From JAJYVT01 sp027339205 (GTDB taxonomy: Bacteria; Actinomycetota; Acidimicrobiia; Acidimicrobiales; RAAP-2): a DNA stretch of 18,594 nucleotides. Of the stretch, positions 12,711 to 18,594 are shown piece by piece. A model generated the notes under the pieces. The model had not been told where the DNA came from. It made no database searches and saw only the letters and a program-made list of their open reading frames with translations. The stretch's first letter is position 1. Each line of letters starts with the position of its first letter. A program made the position numbers and the translations under genes. Location of the stretch: the NCBI GenBank assembly GCA_027339205.1, contig DAHWOV010000095.1:1-18594 (forward strand), given 5' to 3'.

Positions 12711-14192
12711 TCAGTGCAATCTGGCGAGCTGGACGTCCCCGTCCGCGTCCTCGGCCACGTCGTCGTCTCGCGAGCCGGGCGCCCCGGTTCTCTGAGCAAG
12801 GCCGCGACCCGCGACGAGCGCAGCGAGCACGCCGAAGGTCGCGATCACGAAGAGCGAGGAGCGGTCTGGTCCGACCGTGCCGCCCGACATCGCCCCCGTC
12901 CCGATGATCGCCGCGGTGAGCGCCACCCCCACCGCGGCACCGACCTGGCGGCTCATGTTGATGAGCCCACCGGCAAGACCCTGCTCACGGTGATCGACGC
13001 CGTGGGTCGCGGCCACGGTCGCCGCAAAGGCGCCGGAGGCCGTCCCAAAGCCGGCAAGCATGAAGCCGGGAAGGAAGAGCACGTAATCGTGCGAGCCGAA
13101 GCTCAGCCCGAGAAGGAGGAGGCCGAATCCGGCCACCGCCGTCGAGGCGACGAGGAGCGGGCGAACTCCTACGCGGCGAATTGCCTTCGCGCCCCGCGAC
13201 GCCCCCATGAACCCGATGACACCCTGGGGAACGAGCGCCAGCCCGGTCTCGAGTGGCGAGTAGTGGAGCACGAGTTGGAAGAAGAGCGGCACCGTGAGCA
13301 GCTCCCCCGCCGACCAGGCGCCCAGCAGGACCATGGCGAGGTTCGCCGAGCGAAGGCTCCGTCGGTGGAGCAGGCGCAGACGCACGAGCGGCTCGGGGTG
13401 GTGCTGCTCCACGTACGCGAACGCAGCGCCAAGGACCAGTGAGATCCCGAGCGTGCCGAGAGTCCTGGCCGAGGTCCATCCGCGGACGGGGGCTTCTGAC
13501 ACCGCGAACACGAGCGTCCCGATCGTGCCGGTGACGAGCACGGCTCCGGCGACGTCGAGCCGCGGCCGATCGGTACGTGGCCTCTCGGAGGCGCCGTGGA
13601 TCAGGAGGGGAGTCAGCACCGCCGCGAGAAGCCCGATCGGCACGTTGACCCAAAGGACCGCACGCCAGTCGAAGTACTGGACGAGCACGCCACCGAGCAC
13701 CAGGCCTGCGACGAAGCCGATGGACGCGACCGCCCCGTAGTAGCCCAGAGCCTTGTTGCGTGCCGTCCCTTCAGGGGTGCTCGTGGTGATGAGCGAGAGG
13801 GATGCAGGGGCGATCAGCGCCGCACCGATTCCCTGCACGGCTCGTGCGGCGACGAGCGCCCCGATGGAGGTCGACAACCCCCCAGCAAGCGATGCCAGCG
13901 AGAAGAGCACGAGGCCGACCATGAACACCCGGCGCCGGCCGAAGAGGTCGCCGATCCTGCCCCCGAGGACGAGCAGCCCGCCAAAGGTGATCGCATAGGC
14001 GGTGATCACCCACTGGGCGGCCGTGGTGCCGACGTGCAGTTCCCGCTCGATCGAGGCGAGCGCGACGTTCACGATGCTGAAGTCGAGGACCACCATGAAG
14101 GCCGCCGCCAGGATCAGCGCGAGCGCCGCTGCCCGATGGCGGGGCGCGGCCCGCTCGCCCGTTGCCGGCTGGCTCAGAGCGCTACGGCTCAC
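12711..14192 (-). CDS. MFS drug-exporter, DHA2/EmrB-QacA type (14 helices)
   Basis: About 493 residues from GTG 14192. This proton-driven exporter family expels drugs or toxic metabolites. Family marks are LDFSIVNVALASIERELHVG in helix 1, motif A GGRIGDLFGRRRVFMVG, AVQGIGAALIAPASLSLI, motif C-like GFVAGLVLGGVL followed by DWRAVLWVNVPIG, and INMSRQVGAAVGVALT near the end. The start is uncertain: the frame is open to GTG 14345, but codons from there to about 14195 are a 21-bp tandem repeat, each unit with its own GGAGGAG and a GTG or ATG. GTG 14192 has GGAGGAG about nine bases upstream and is the first start after the array. TetR at 14730, read in the other direction, is the probable repressor. 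Confidence 0.92.
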   Translation of the reverse strand: MSRSALSQPATGERAAPRHRAAALALILAAAFMVVLDFSIVNVALASIERELHVGTTAAQWVITAYAITFGGLLVLGGRIGDLFGRRRVFMVGLVLFSLASLAGGLSTSIGALVAARAVQGIGAALIAPASLSLITTSTPEGTARNKALGYYGAVASIGFVAGLVLGGVLVQYFDWRAVLWVNVPIGLLAAVLTPLLIHGASERPRTDRPRLDVAGAVLVTGTIGTLVFAVSEAPVRGWTSARTLGTLGISLVLGAAFAYVEQHHPEPLVRLRLLHRRSLRSANLAMVLLGAWSAGELLTVPLFFQLVLHYSPLETGLALVPQGVIGFMGASRGAKAIRRVGVRPLLVASTAVAGFGLLLLGLSFGSHDYVLFLPGFMLAGFGTASGAFAATVAATHGVDHREQGLAGGLINMSRQVGAAVGVALTAAIIGTGAMSGGTVGPDRSSLFVIATFGVLAALVAGRGLAQRTGAPGSRDDDVAEDADGDVQLARLH

Positions 14193-14194
14193 CG

Positions 14195-14321
14195 CCCGTG
14201 ACTCCTCCACCCCAACCCGTGACTCCTCCATCACAACCCGTGACTCCTCCACCGCAACCCGGCCCTCGTCCACCGCAACCCGTGCCCTCGTCCACCGCAA
14301 CCCGTGCCCTGTCCACCGGCA
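14195..14321 (-). repeat. 21-bp tandem repeat with built-in ribosome binding sites, six copies
   Basis: Units start at 14195, 14216, 14237, 14258, 14279 and 14301; one (14279-14300) is 22 bp long. On the minus strand the three copies nearest the exporter contain GGAGGAG close to a GTG or ATG, so each is a small start-site cassette. Read as protein the array gives VEESRV-like heptads. Confidence 0.85.
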
Positions 14322-14372
14322 CTCGTGCCTCGCCGCGCCTCGCACCCCTGGATCTGCTAGTCGGGCATTGAC

Positions 14373-14394
14373 GAAACGGTACGTTGCGTTTTAT
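14373..14394. promoter_or_regulatory. TetR operator-like site on the exporter side
   Basis: The site reads AAACGG-TACGTT-GCGTTT, flanked by G and TAT, a near-perfect inverted repeat. It matches the site at 14683-14704 in 18 of 22 positions. It overlaps a minus-strand promoter candidate: -35 TTGGAG (complement of 14414-14419), 18-base spacer, -10 TATAAA (complement of 14390-14395). A plus-strand pair, TTGACG at 14368 and TATAAG at 14392, also overlaps it. Confidence 0.6.
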
Positions 14395-14433
14395 AAGTCG
14401 GAGGGACATTCCTCTCCAACGCCCGGAGCGAGC

Positions 14434-14493
14434 GGCTATTCCCTGCCGCGCCGGGCTATTCCCTGCCGCGCCGGGCAATTCCGTGTCGGCTAT
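14434..14493 (+). repeat. 20-bp direct repeat, two exact copies plus a diverged third
   Basis: A unit starting GGCTATTCCCTGCCGCG lies at 14434 and 14454. A third, diverged copy (GGCAATTCCGTG) begins at 14474. The array sits between the two operator-like sites. Confidence 0.8.
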
Positions 14494-14682
14494 CCCCTGG
14501 CCCGGTGGAGGCCCGGCGCCTCGAGCCCCCCCATGCCCACGCCGATCCCGCCCCAAGCTCCTCAAACATCGCCGTGCACGCATCCCTGCGGTGGCAGGAG
14601 CCCTCGAGCGGCGTGCTGCGCCTTTGGCTCGATCGCCGCCTCTGGCGCGATCGGCGCGCCCAGGGGAGAACTCCTTGATGAA

Positions 14683-14704
14683 GAAACGGAACGAACCGTT
14701 TTAT
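14683..14704. promoter_or_regulatory. TetR operator-like site on the repressor side
   Basis: The site contains a perfect inverted repeat, AAACGG-AACGAA-CCGTTT. It shares 18 of 22 positions with the exporter-side site. It lies 13 bases upstream of the -10 TAGCCT of the repressor gene, so a bound protein would cover the -35 region and block its own promoter. Confidence 0.65.
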
Positions 14705-14716
14705 CGCTGATTGGGG

Positions 14717-14722
14717 TAGCCT
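14717..14722 (+). promoter_or_regulatory. -10 element of a probable leaderless promoter (TetR gene)
   Basis: TAGCCT ends eight bases before GTG 14730, with the same hexamer and distance as at the DUF3565 gene. The operator-like palindrome lies just upstream. Confidence 0.5.
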
Positions 14723-14729
14723 CCGGCTC

Positions 14730-15386
14730 GTGGTCGGCCGCGGCCCAGACCCAGTGTCCACGACAGCGGCTCTCGTGCCGGCTCCTGCCGGGAGGCGTGA
14801 GCTGAGCGGGCGGGGTCGCCCGCGCAGCGACGTCACGGAGCACGCGATCCTCCAGGCTGCGACTGAGCTGCTCGCCGAACGGGGCCTGGCAGCGATGACG
14901 ATCGAGGACGTCGCGGCACGGGCTCACGTGGGCAAGGCGTCGATCTACCGGCGGTGGCCGTCGAAGGGCACGCTCGCCTTCGACGCCTTCGTCACCGACT
15001 TCCTCGACCGCCAGCCGGTCCCGGCCACCGGCAACCTCCGCGACGACCTCCTCGGCCTCCTCCGGTCATGGGTGCGGGCGGTCCGGCAGCCTACGACCGG
15101 CCGGACGCTCAAGGGACTGATCGCCGAGGTCCAGCGCGACCCGGAGCTCGCCGAGGCGTGGCGCGACCGCTTCGTCGGACCTCTGCGCCGCCGCCACCTC
15201 GGCGTCCTCCAGCGGGCGATCGAGCGGGGCGAGCTGCCGCCCGACACGAACACCCTTCTCCTCCTCGACCTCCTCTACGGCCCCGCGTACCACCGGCTGC
15301 TCCACGGCCACCTGCCGCTCAACGACGCCTTCGTCGAGGACCTGGTCGCGGCGATCATGGCAGCGATCGAGGCCCACGCGATCTGA
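14730..15386 (+). CDS. TetR/AcrR family transcriptional repressor
   Basis: The 218-residue protein has the TetR helix-turn-helix at about residues 30-80: RGRPRSDVTEHAILQAATEL, then GLAAMTIEDVAARAHVGKASIYRRWPSKGTL, with the recognition helix around VGKASIYRRW. The C-terminal part (LRDDLLGLLRSWVRAVRQ to LLLLDLLYGPAYHRLLHGH) fits the TetR ligand-binding domain common in actinobacteria. It probably represses the divergent MFS exporter and itself through the two matching palindromes, and releases them when an exporter substrate binds. The start is GTG 14730, eight bases after TAGCCT; homology starts later, so the first ~28 residues may be a natural basic tail. An 11-bp repeat follows the stop. Confidence 0.93.
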   Translation: MVGRGPDPVSTTAALVPAPAGRRELSGRGRPRSDVTEHAILQAATELLAERGLAAMTIEDVAARAHVGKASIYRRWPSKGTLAFDAFVTDFLDRQPVPATGNLRDDLLGLLRSWVRAVRQPTTGRTLKGLIAEVQRDPELAEAWRDRFVGPLRRRHLGVLQRAIERGELPPDTNTLLLLDLLYGPAYHRLLHGHLPLNDAFVEDLVAAIMAAIEAHAI

Positions 15387-15407
15387 CAGGCGGACCCGAG
15401 CACCACA

Positions 15408-15451
15408 GCGGCTGCTCAGCGGTTGCTCAGCGGCTGCTCAGCGGTTGCTCA
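15408..15451 (+). repeat. 11-bp tandem repeat, four copies
   Basis: GCGGCTGCTCA and GCGGTTGCTCA alternate at 15408, 15419, 15430 and 15441, so the true unit may be 22 bp twice. The array begins 21 bases after the TetR stop, between convergent genes. Confidence 0.9.
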
Positions 15452-15550
15452 TGCCAGCTGGCCCCCGCCGAAGTTCGCCAGGGCGCGTCGCTCGGCCGAA
15501 AGGCACGCGCTGGACGAGCGGTCGGGCAAGCCCTCGCGCGAGACCGCCGG

Positions 15551-16033
15551 TCAGGACCGCCTGCCGAGCGCGCCGTGCAGGGCTGAACGCACGGTGTCGA
15601 GCCACCGCTGCGGAGTCCAGGTCCACGCGCCGGGGTGAGAGGCGATCGCAAGCTCGATCGGTGCGAGCACCTCGCGCTGCACGTCGAAGAGCGAAGCGCC
15701 GTGCGCGAGCTCGTTGAGCACCTCGCGCGCGATGAGTCCCCGAGCTACCCGCCACTGCCTGGAAGGCGACCATATGCTGTGGACTTCCCGAGCCGCCCGC
15801 ACAAGGTCCTCGCGGCTCCCATGGGCCAGGAGGTTCGTCCATGCCCACACCGGGATCTGCTCGGCGTGCCTTCCGAGATGCTCCGCGTAGCCCCCGACCA
15901 CGTACGCCTCGCACTCGGCGATCAGTTCGGCGACGTCGTCTCCTTCTTCTTCGTCCAGCTGCTCGTCGCCACTCGGCCGCCGGGATCCCCACGGCCACCC
16001 GAAACGTCGACGTCCGTCTCCGCGCGTGCTCAT
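15551..16033 (-). CDS. Unrecognised 160-residue protein
   Basis: The protein starts at ATG 16033, fixed by GGAGG (complement of 16041-16045) seven bases upstream. The N-terminus is basic with Trp (RRRFGWPWGSRR), followed by an acidic stretch DEQLDEEEGDDVAEL. The rest appears helical with many Trp and Ala residues: ECEAYVVGGYAEHLGRHAEQ, PVWAWTNLLAHGSREDLVRAA, WRVARGLIAREVLNELAHGA and a C-terminal TPQRWLDTVRSALHGALG. No signal peptide or membrane helix is evident, so it is probably soluble. I recognise no domain. The frame is open further upstream to GTG 16156 but that part has no homologous look. It converges on TetR and is divergent from DUF1918. Confidence 0.75.
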   Translation of the reverse strand: MSTRGDGRRRFGWPWGSRRPSGDEQLDEEEGDDVAELIAECEAYVVGGYAEHLGRHAEQIPVWAWTNLLAHGSREDLVRAAREVHSIWSPSRQWRVARGLIAREVLNELAHGASLFDVQREVLAPIELAIASHPGAWTWTPQRWLDTVRSALHGALGRRS

Positions 16034-16150
16034 TGCCACTCCTCCGTCGGTCCGGGGGCGCTCCAAACGGGGTTGGATCGTCCCCGTAGGTCCGCCCCCT
16101 TCCACTGTTGGCGCATGGCAGGCCCGAGCGGCAGGGTCCTCCGTCCCTAT

Positions 16151-16210
16151 CGCCACCCATCGCGGCCTATCGCCACTTCTCGCGGCCCATCGCGGCCCAT
16201 CGCGGCCCCG
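16151..16210 (+). repeat. 10-bp degenerate tandem repeat, six units
   Basis: Units CGCCACCCAT, CGCGGCCTAT, CGCCACTTCT, CGCGGCCCAT (twice) and CGCGGCCCCG follow one another in exact 10-base register. The period is near one helical turn. Confidence 0.75.
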
Positions 16211-16320
16211 AACACGGCTGATCGCGGTGCCACTCGGCCTCCCCCCGTGGGCGTCCCCGCGCTTGGCCCGTGCCCGGCATGACCTTCGCCTCTACTCTTT
16301 CGCCGGGAGCGGGCCAAGCC

Positions 16321-16390
16321 TCGTCACGACTGCGAAGCGCTCGTCACGACTGCGAAGCGCTCGTCACGACTGCGAAGCGCTCGTCACGAC
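16321..16390 (+). repeat. 20-bp perfect tandem repeat, three and a half copies
   Basis: The unit TCGTCACGAC-TGCGAAGCGC is repeated identically at 16321, 16341 and 16361, and its first half again at 16381. There is no mismatch, which implies recent expansion or selection. The array ends 36 bases before the DUF1918 start codon and 25 bases before its Shine-Dalgarno. Confidence 0.95.
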
Positions 16391-16426
16391 CCCGACGAGC
16401 GAGCCGCCGTGCGGGAAGGAGGCACG

Positions 16427-16642
16427 ATGCAAGCCAAGGTCGGAGATCGGATCGTGATCAGGAGCCATCATCTCGGGGAACCCGAGCGCGACGGGGAGAT
16501 CCTCGAAGTCCACGGGGTTGACGGTGCGCCGCCGTACCTGGTGCGATGGAGCGACGGGGAGGAGGGCCTCTTCTTCCCTGGCTCGGACGCCGCCGTCGAG
16601 CACTTCCCCGCAACGCCGGAGAACGCTCCCTCTGGGCAGTAG
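16427..16642 (+). CDS. DUF1918 family protein
   Basis: The 71-residue protein has the DUF1918 pattern: an N-terminal AKVGDRIVIRSHHLGEPERDGEILEVHG (3-30) and then APPYLVRWSDGEEGLFFPGSDAAVEH (34-59). The domain is a small SH3-like beta fold found mainly in actinobacteria; its role is unknown. The length is near the usual 55-70 residues. AAGGAGG at 16416-16422, four bases upstream, supports ATG 16427. The 20-bp perfect repeat lies immediately upstream. It converges on the CBS-domain gene. Confidence 0.92.
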   Translation: MQAKVGDRIVIRSHHLGEPERDGEILEVHGVDGAPPYLVRWSDGEEGLFFPGSDAAVEHFPATPENAPSGQ

Positions 16643-16696
16643 CACCCGGTGCAGCGCCGGGGCCGCACAGCGCCGGGCCGCACCACTCACTGGACG

Positions 16697-16759
16697 CCAC
16701 CTGCGGCCCCCGCGACCCTGCGGCCTCGCACCACCTGCGGCCCCGGCGACCCTGCGGCC
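16697..16759 (+). repeat. 29-bp direct repeat, two copies 34 bases apart
   Basis: CCACCTGCGGCCCC begins a 29-base stretch at 16697-16725 that recurs at 16731-16759 with one mismatch. The second copy ends two bases before the stop codon of the CBS gene, between convergent genes. Confidence 0.85.
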
Positions 16760-16761
16760 CG

Positions 16762-17154
16762 TCAGTCGGCGAGCTCCCTCAGCACGTCGCGAATCGAAAC
16801 GACGCCGATGGCGACGCCGTCGTCAACGACCGGGAGGTGGCGGCATCCGACCGCGAGCATGACCTCGGCCGCCGTCTCGACGGAGTCCGCGAGGGTCAGG
16901 TAGCGCGGACCGACGGACTCGACGTCCACGACCCGTGCTCGGTCGGGGTCGTCGCCGCGGGCGAGAGCTCCCACTATGTCGCGCTCGGTGACGATCCCCT
17001 GCACCTCGTCGGCGTCCATGACCACGAGCGCCCCGATCCCCTCGCGTTGCATCGTGGTCGCCGCGCCCCGCAACGTCGCCGAACGGTCGATCGACACGAC
17101 CGCTGAGTGCAGGATCTCCCGGATGGACCCCTCCGTGTGGGCGGAATGCTTCAT
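16762..17154 (-). CDS. Paired CBS-domain protein
   Basis: The 130-residue protein consists of two CBS domains and little else: CBS1 at about 12-66 (IREILHSAVVSIDRSATLRGAATTM, then ALVVMDADEVQGIVTERDIV) and CBS2 at about 76-128 (VVDVESVGPRYLTLADSVETAAEVML, then HLPVVDDGVAIGVVSIRDVL). Such pairs bind AMP, ATP or related nucleotides in the cleft between domains and act as energy sensors. The GIVTERDI and GVVSIRDV ends with the Asp contacting ribose are intact. I start at ATG 17154; the frame is open to 17292 but the added residues are low complexity. It is divergent from the universal stress protein gene. Confidence 0.9.
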   Translation of the reverse strand: MKHSAHTEGSIREILHSAVVSIDRSATLRGAATTMQREGIGALVVMDADEVQGIVTERDIVGALARGDDPDRARVVDVESVGPRYLTLADSVETAAEVMLAVGCRHLPVVDDGVAIGVVSIRDVLRELAD

Positions 17155-17349
17155 CTGTCGATCGTCGGCCCTCGGCTCCCCCACTGCCAGGGGCGAAAGT
17201 CCCCTGCGTCCTGCGAGCGGGCTACGACCTGCGGGCGAGCCGCGTCCTGCAGCCATGTCCAGGATCCATGCCCTGGTGCGGGTCGCCGCCAACGACGGTC
17301 GTGACCTAGGGCCCTGTCAAGCGTCTCGCCGACGGACTACGACAGTGCC

Positions 17350-17874
17350 ATGACCGATCCTGAACAGCCTCAGCATGAACCCGGAGTACCCGCGCAACCC
17401 GCGCAACCCGCGCAACCCGGGCAACCCGGGCAACCCGGAGAAGATGTCCGGCCGGTCGTCGTCGGGGTGGACGGGTCCGAGAACTCGAAGCGGGCGCTCG
17501 CGTGGGCCGCCCGATACGCAGCCCTGACCGGCACGCCGCTCAGGGTGATCGCGGTGTGGGAACTGCCGGCAGGCTACGGGTGGACACTGCCGATTCCCAG
17601 CGACTGGGACCCCGAAGCGGACACGAAACAGCTGCTCGAGCGCGAGGTGAAGGAGGTGCTGGGCTCGGAGCTCCCGGCGTCCGTCAGCTTCTCGCTGCTG
17701 CAGGGCCCGCCCGCGAAGGTGCTCGTCGAAGTGTCGCGGGACGCATCCGCCGTCGTCGTGGGAAGTCGTGGACGAGGGGAGTTCGCAGGCTTGCTCCTCG
17801 GGTCCGTCAGTGCGTTCGTCACGACCCACGCACACTGCCCCGTCGTCGTCGTGCGCGACGGCACGGAGGAGTAG
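17350..17874 (+). CDS. Universal stress protein (UspA family, ATP-binding type)
   Basis: The 174-residue protein has a USP domain from about residue 34: PVVVGVDGSENSKRALAWAARYA (35-57) and the ATP-binding signature GSRGRGEFAGLLLGSVS (138-154, pattern G-2x-G-9x-G-S). USP proteins bind ATP and help survival under hypoxia or starvation. The N-terminal ~30 residues are Gln/Pro-rich and encoded by a 9-bp tandem repeat (AQP and GQP steps), an unusual addition. The start is ATG 17350; TACGAC at 17338-17343, with TGTCAA 17 bases further upstream, is a weak promoter candidate that would give a leaderless or near-leaderless mRNA. It is divergent from the CBS gene, a pairing of two nucleotide-binding families. 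Confidence 0.93.
   Translation: MTDPEQPQHEPGVPAQPAQPAQPGQPGQPGEDVRPVVVGVDGSENSKRALAWAARYAALTGTPLRVIAVWELPAGYGWTLPIPSDWDPEADTKQLLEREVKEVLGSELPASVSFSLLQGPPAKVLVEVSRDASAVVVGSRGRGEFAGLLLGSVSAFVTTHAHCPVVVVRDGTEE
17392..17436 (+). repeat. 9-bp tandem repeat coding the N-terminal tail of the stress protein
   Basis: Units GCGCAACCC (three) and GGGCAACCC (two) follow in exact 9-base register. They encode AQP and GQP tripeptides, so copy-number change alters tail length but not frame. Confidence 0.9.
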
Positions 17875-17902
17875 GCGCGAGACAGCTGACCCCTTCCGTG
17901 CG

Positions 17903-17918
17903 AGGGGCGCGTGCCCCT
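17903..17918 (+). terminator. Hairpin after the stress protein gene
   Basis: AGGGGC and GCCCCT pair perfectly around the loop GCGT, 28 bases after the stop. No T-tract follows. It may be an intrinsic terminator of the GC-rich kind or only an RNA-stabilising hairpin. Confidence 0.4.
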
Positions 17919-17989
17919 GTCGCGCCCAAGGCCCTACACTCGCGAAATCGCCTACCAATTGGCGAGGAGCCAGGGAAATCAGGCGTCGC

Positions 17990-18019
17990 TTGACGTTCGC
18001 GTGGAGGAAACCGTAACGT
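17990..18019 (+). promoter_or_regulatory. Promoter of the solute-binding protein gene
   Basis: TTGACG at 17990-17995 and TAACGT at 18014-18019 are 18 bases apart, a near-consensus housekeeping promoter and the best in the window. The -10 ends nine bases before ATG 18028, so the mRNA is probably leaderless. Confidence 0.65.
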
Positions 18020-18027
18020 TGCCGCCA

Positions 18028-18594
18028 ATGAGTTGCAAGGGTCCGCGCAGGTCGTCGAAGCGCGCGCACGGGGGGTCCCATACCATGCTCTTCACCAGCA
18101 CCTCGAAGGACCGCGGCGCCCGGGGCGCACGGACCCCGTCGCTCCGGACCCGCCTGCGGACCTTGGGCGCGGCGGCGGCGGGTGCCGCGCTCCTGTTCAG
18201 TGTCGCCGGCGCCGGTGTGGGGATGACGAGCGGCACCGCCGGCGCGAGCGCCAAGTCCCCGAAGGTCGCGTCGGGAGCGGTCCCGAGCCTCGCGCTGGGC
18301 ATCGGCGAGATCTTCACATGGATCCTTCCCCTCGACAACCAGGTCGGCTACGAGTACTGGGACATCGACATCCAGAGGAACATGTGGCTCCCGCTCTACT
18401 ACGCGGGGAACGGCTCGAAGACCGGGATCGACTACACCCAGTCGGTGGGAGATCCCCCCGTCTACTCGAACCACGACAAGACCGTGACGATCACGATGAA
18501 GACCAACTTCAAGTGGTCCACAGGCGCGACCGTCACATCCAAGGACGTGAAGTTCTACTTCCAGCTCGTCGACGCCGGGAAGAAGAAGCTCGGC
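18028..18594 (+). CDS. ABC-transporter solute-binding protein, family 5 (oligopeptide/nickel type), N-terminal part
   Basis: The frame is open from ATG 18028 to the last base (189 codons), so the gene is cut by the window end. The N-terminus is a long basic region (RRSSKRAHGG and RTPSLRTRLRT) followed by a hydrophobic stretch AAAAGAALLFSVAGAGVG at about 48-65: a Sec-type signal, with an Ala-rich cleavage zone near GTAGASAKS and no clear lipobox Cys. The mature part begins near residue 74. KTVTITMKTNFKWSTGATVTSKDVKFYFQL near the end is the family 5 SBP signature (the FSDGxPVTAxDV type). Family 5 proteins capture peptides or nickel outside the cell for a permease. ATG 18085 is in frame, but the promoter spacing favours 18028. 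Confidence 0.85.
   Translation, partial: MSCKGPRRSSKRAHGGSHTMLFTSTSKDRGARGARTPSLRTRLRTLGAAAAGAALLFSVAGAGVGMTSGTAGASAKSPKVASGAVPSLALGIGEIFTWILPLDNQVGYEYWDIDIQRNMWLPLYYAGNGSKTGIDYTQSVGDPPVYSNHDKTVTITMKTNFKWSTGATVTSKDVKFYFQLVDAGKKKLG

Larger units (their letters stand above)
14193..14729. other. Divergent MFS/TetR control region
   Basis: This 537-base region separates the exporter and repressor starts. It holds a 21-bp tandem array (14195-14321), two matching 22-bp operator-like sites (14373-14394 and 14683-14704) and a 20-bp duplication (14434-14473). No other gene is supported; ORFs in it are repeat translations. Confidence 0.7.
16034..16426. other. Divergent gap with two tandem repeats
   Basis: About 390 bases separate the unrecognised gene (-) and the DUF1918 gene (+). 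A degenerate 10-bp repeat fills 16151-16210 and a perfect 20-bp repeat fills 16321-16390. No gene is supported in this gap. Confidence 0.6.

Noticed and set aside
14435..14730. Plus-strand ORFs of 100-270 codons across the MFS/TetR gap
   Set aside because: They translate repeats and control elements, and their residue mix is Pro/Ser/Arg low complexity without a ribosome binding site.
16321..16390. CRISPR array
   Set aside because: The 20-bp units are directly adjacent with no spacers, and no cas gene is present.
1..18594. Mobile element, prophage or defence island
   Set aside because: No transposase, integrase, terminal inverted repeats, phage genes, toxin-antitoxin pair, restriction or abortive-infection gene was recognised; codon bias looks even across the window.

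Overview
The window is very GC-rich with strong GC bias at third codon positions. It carries genes typical of high-GC Gram-positive bacteria: a deazaflavin (F420)-type nitroreductase, a PbpA-like class B penicillin-binding protein, DUF1918, a LOG family protein and a TetR/MFS pair. At least six genes appear to start a few bases after a TANNNT -10 element, which suggests leaderless mRNAs, a common actinobacterial habit. I infer an actinobacterium, possibly of the Acidimicrobiia; the genus cannot be told from this sequence. I found no tRNA, rRNA, CRISPR array, IS element, integrase or phage gene, so this looks like ordinary chromosome.

Layout. Positions 1-2000 hold the 3' end of an unknown gene, a G-rich gap, a small membrane protein (-), a conserved small protein (+) whose ORF runs on into its neighbour, and a DinB-like protein (+). 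Positions 2000-5500 hold 3-hydroxyacyl-CoA dehydrogenase (-), an F420-type nitroreductase (+) behind a 14-bp tandem repeat, and a flippase-like/LPG-synthase-type membrane protein (-) with repeat-coded tails at both ends. Positions 5650-8050 hold an MBL-fold lactonase-like enzyme (-) and a PbpA-type penicillin-binding protein (-) preceded by a 24-codon upstream ORF. Positions 8150-10440 hold DUF3565 (+), LOG (+), MarR (-) and YceI (+). Positions 10550-14200 hold a minus-strand run: MFS exporter, AlkA-type glycosylase and a channel-like membrane protein. Positions 14730-18594 hold TetR (+), an unknown protein (-), DUF1918 (+), a CBS-pair protein (-), a universal stress protein (+) and the start of a family 5 solute-binding lipoprotein or secreted protein (+) cut by the window end.

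Functional links that the sequence supports are: TetR with the MFS exporter (one 22-bp operator-like sequence occurs at both ends of their intergenic region); AlkA with the membrane protein (25-bp gap, same strand); MarR with YceI (divergent); and the CBS protein with the stress protein (divergent, both of nucleotide-sensing families).

The most unusual overall property is that almost every gap between genes, and several gene ends, carries a short tandem repeat of 9-21 bp. Each repeat has its own unit sequence, as if repeats arise locally rather than spread as a family. I did not find a clear new multi-gene system. The best leads are the pbpA upstream ORF, the paired TetR operators, the leaderless-promoter class and the repeat landscape.
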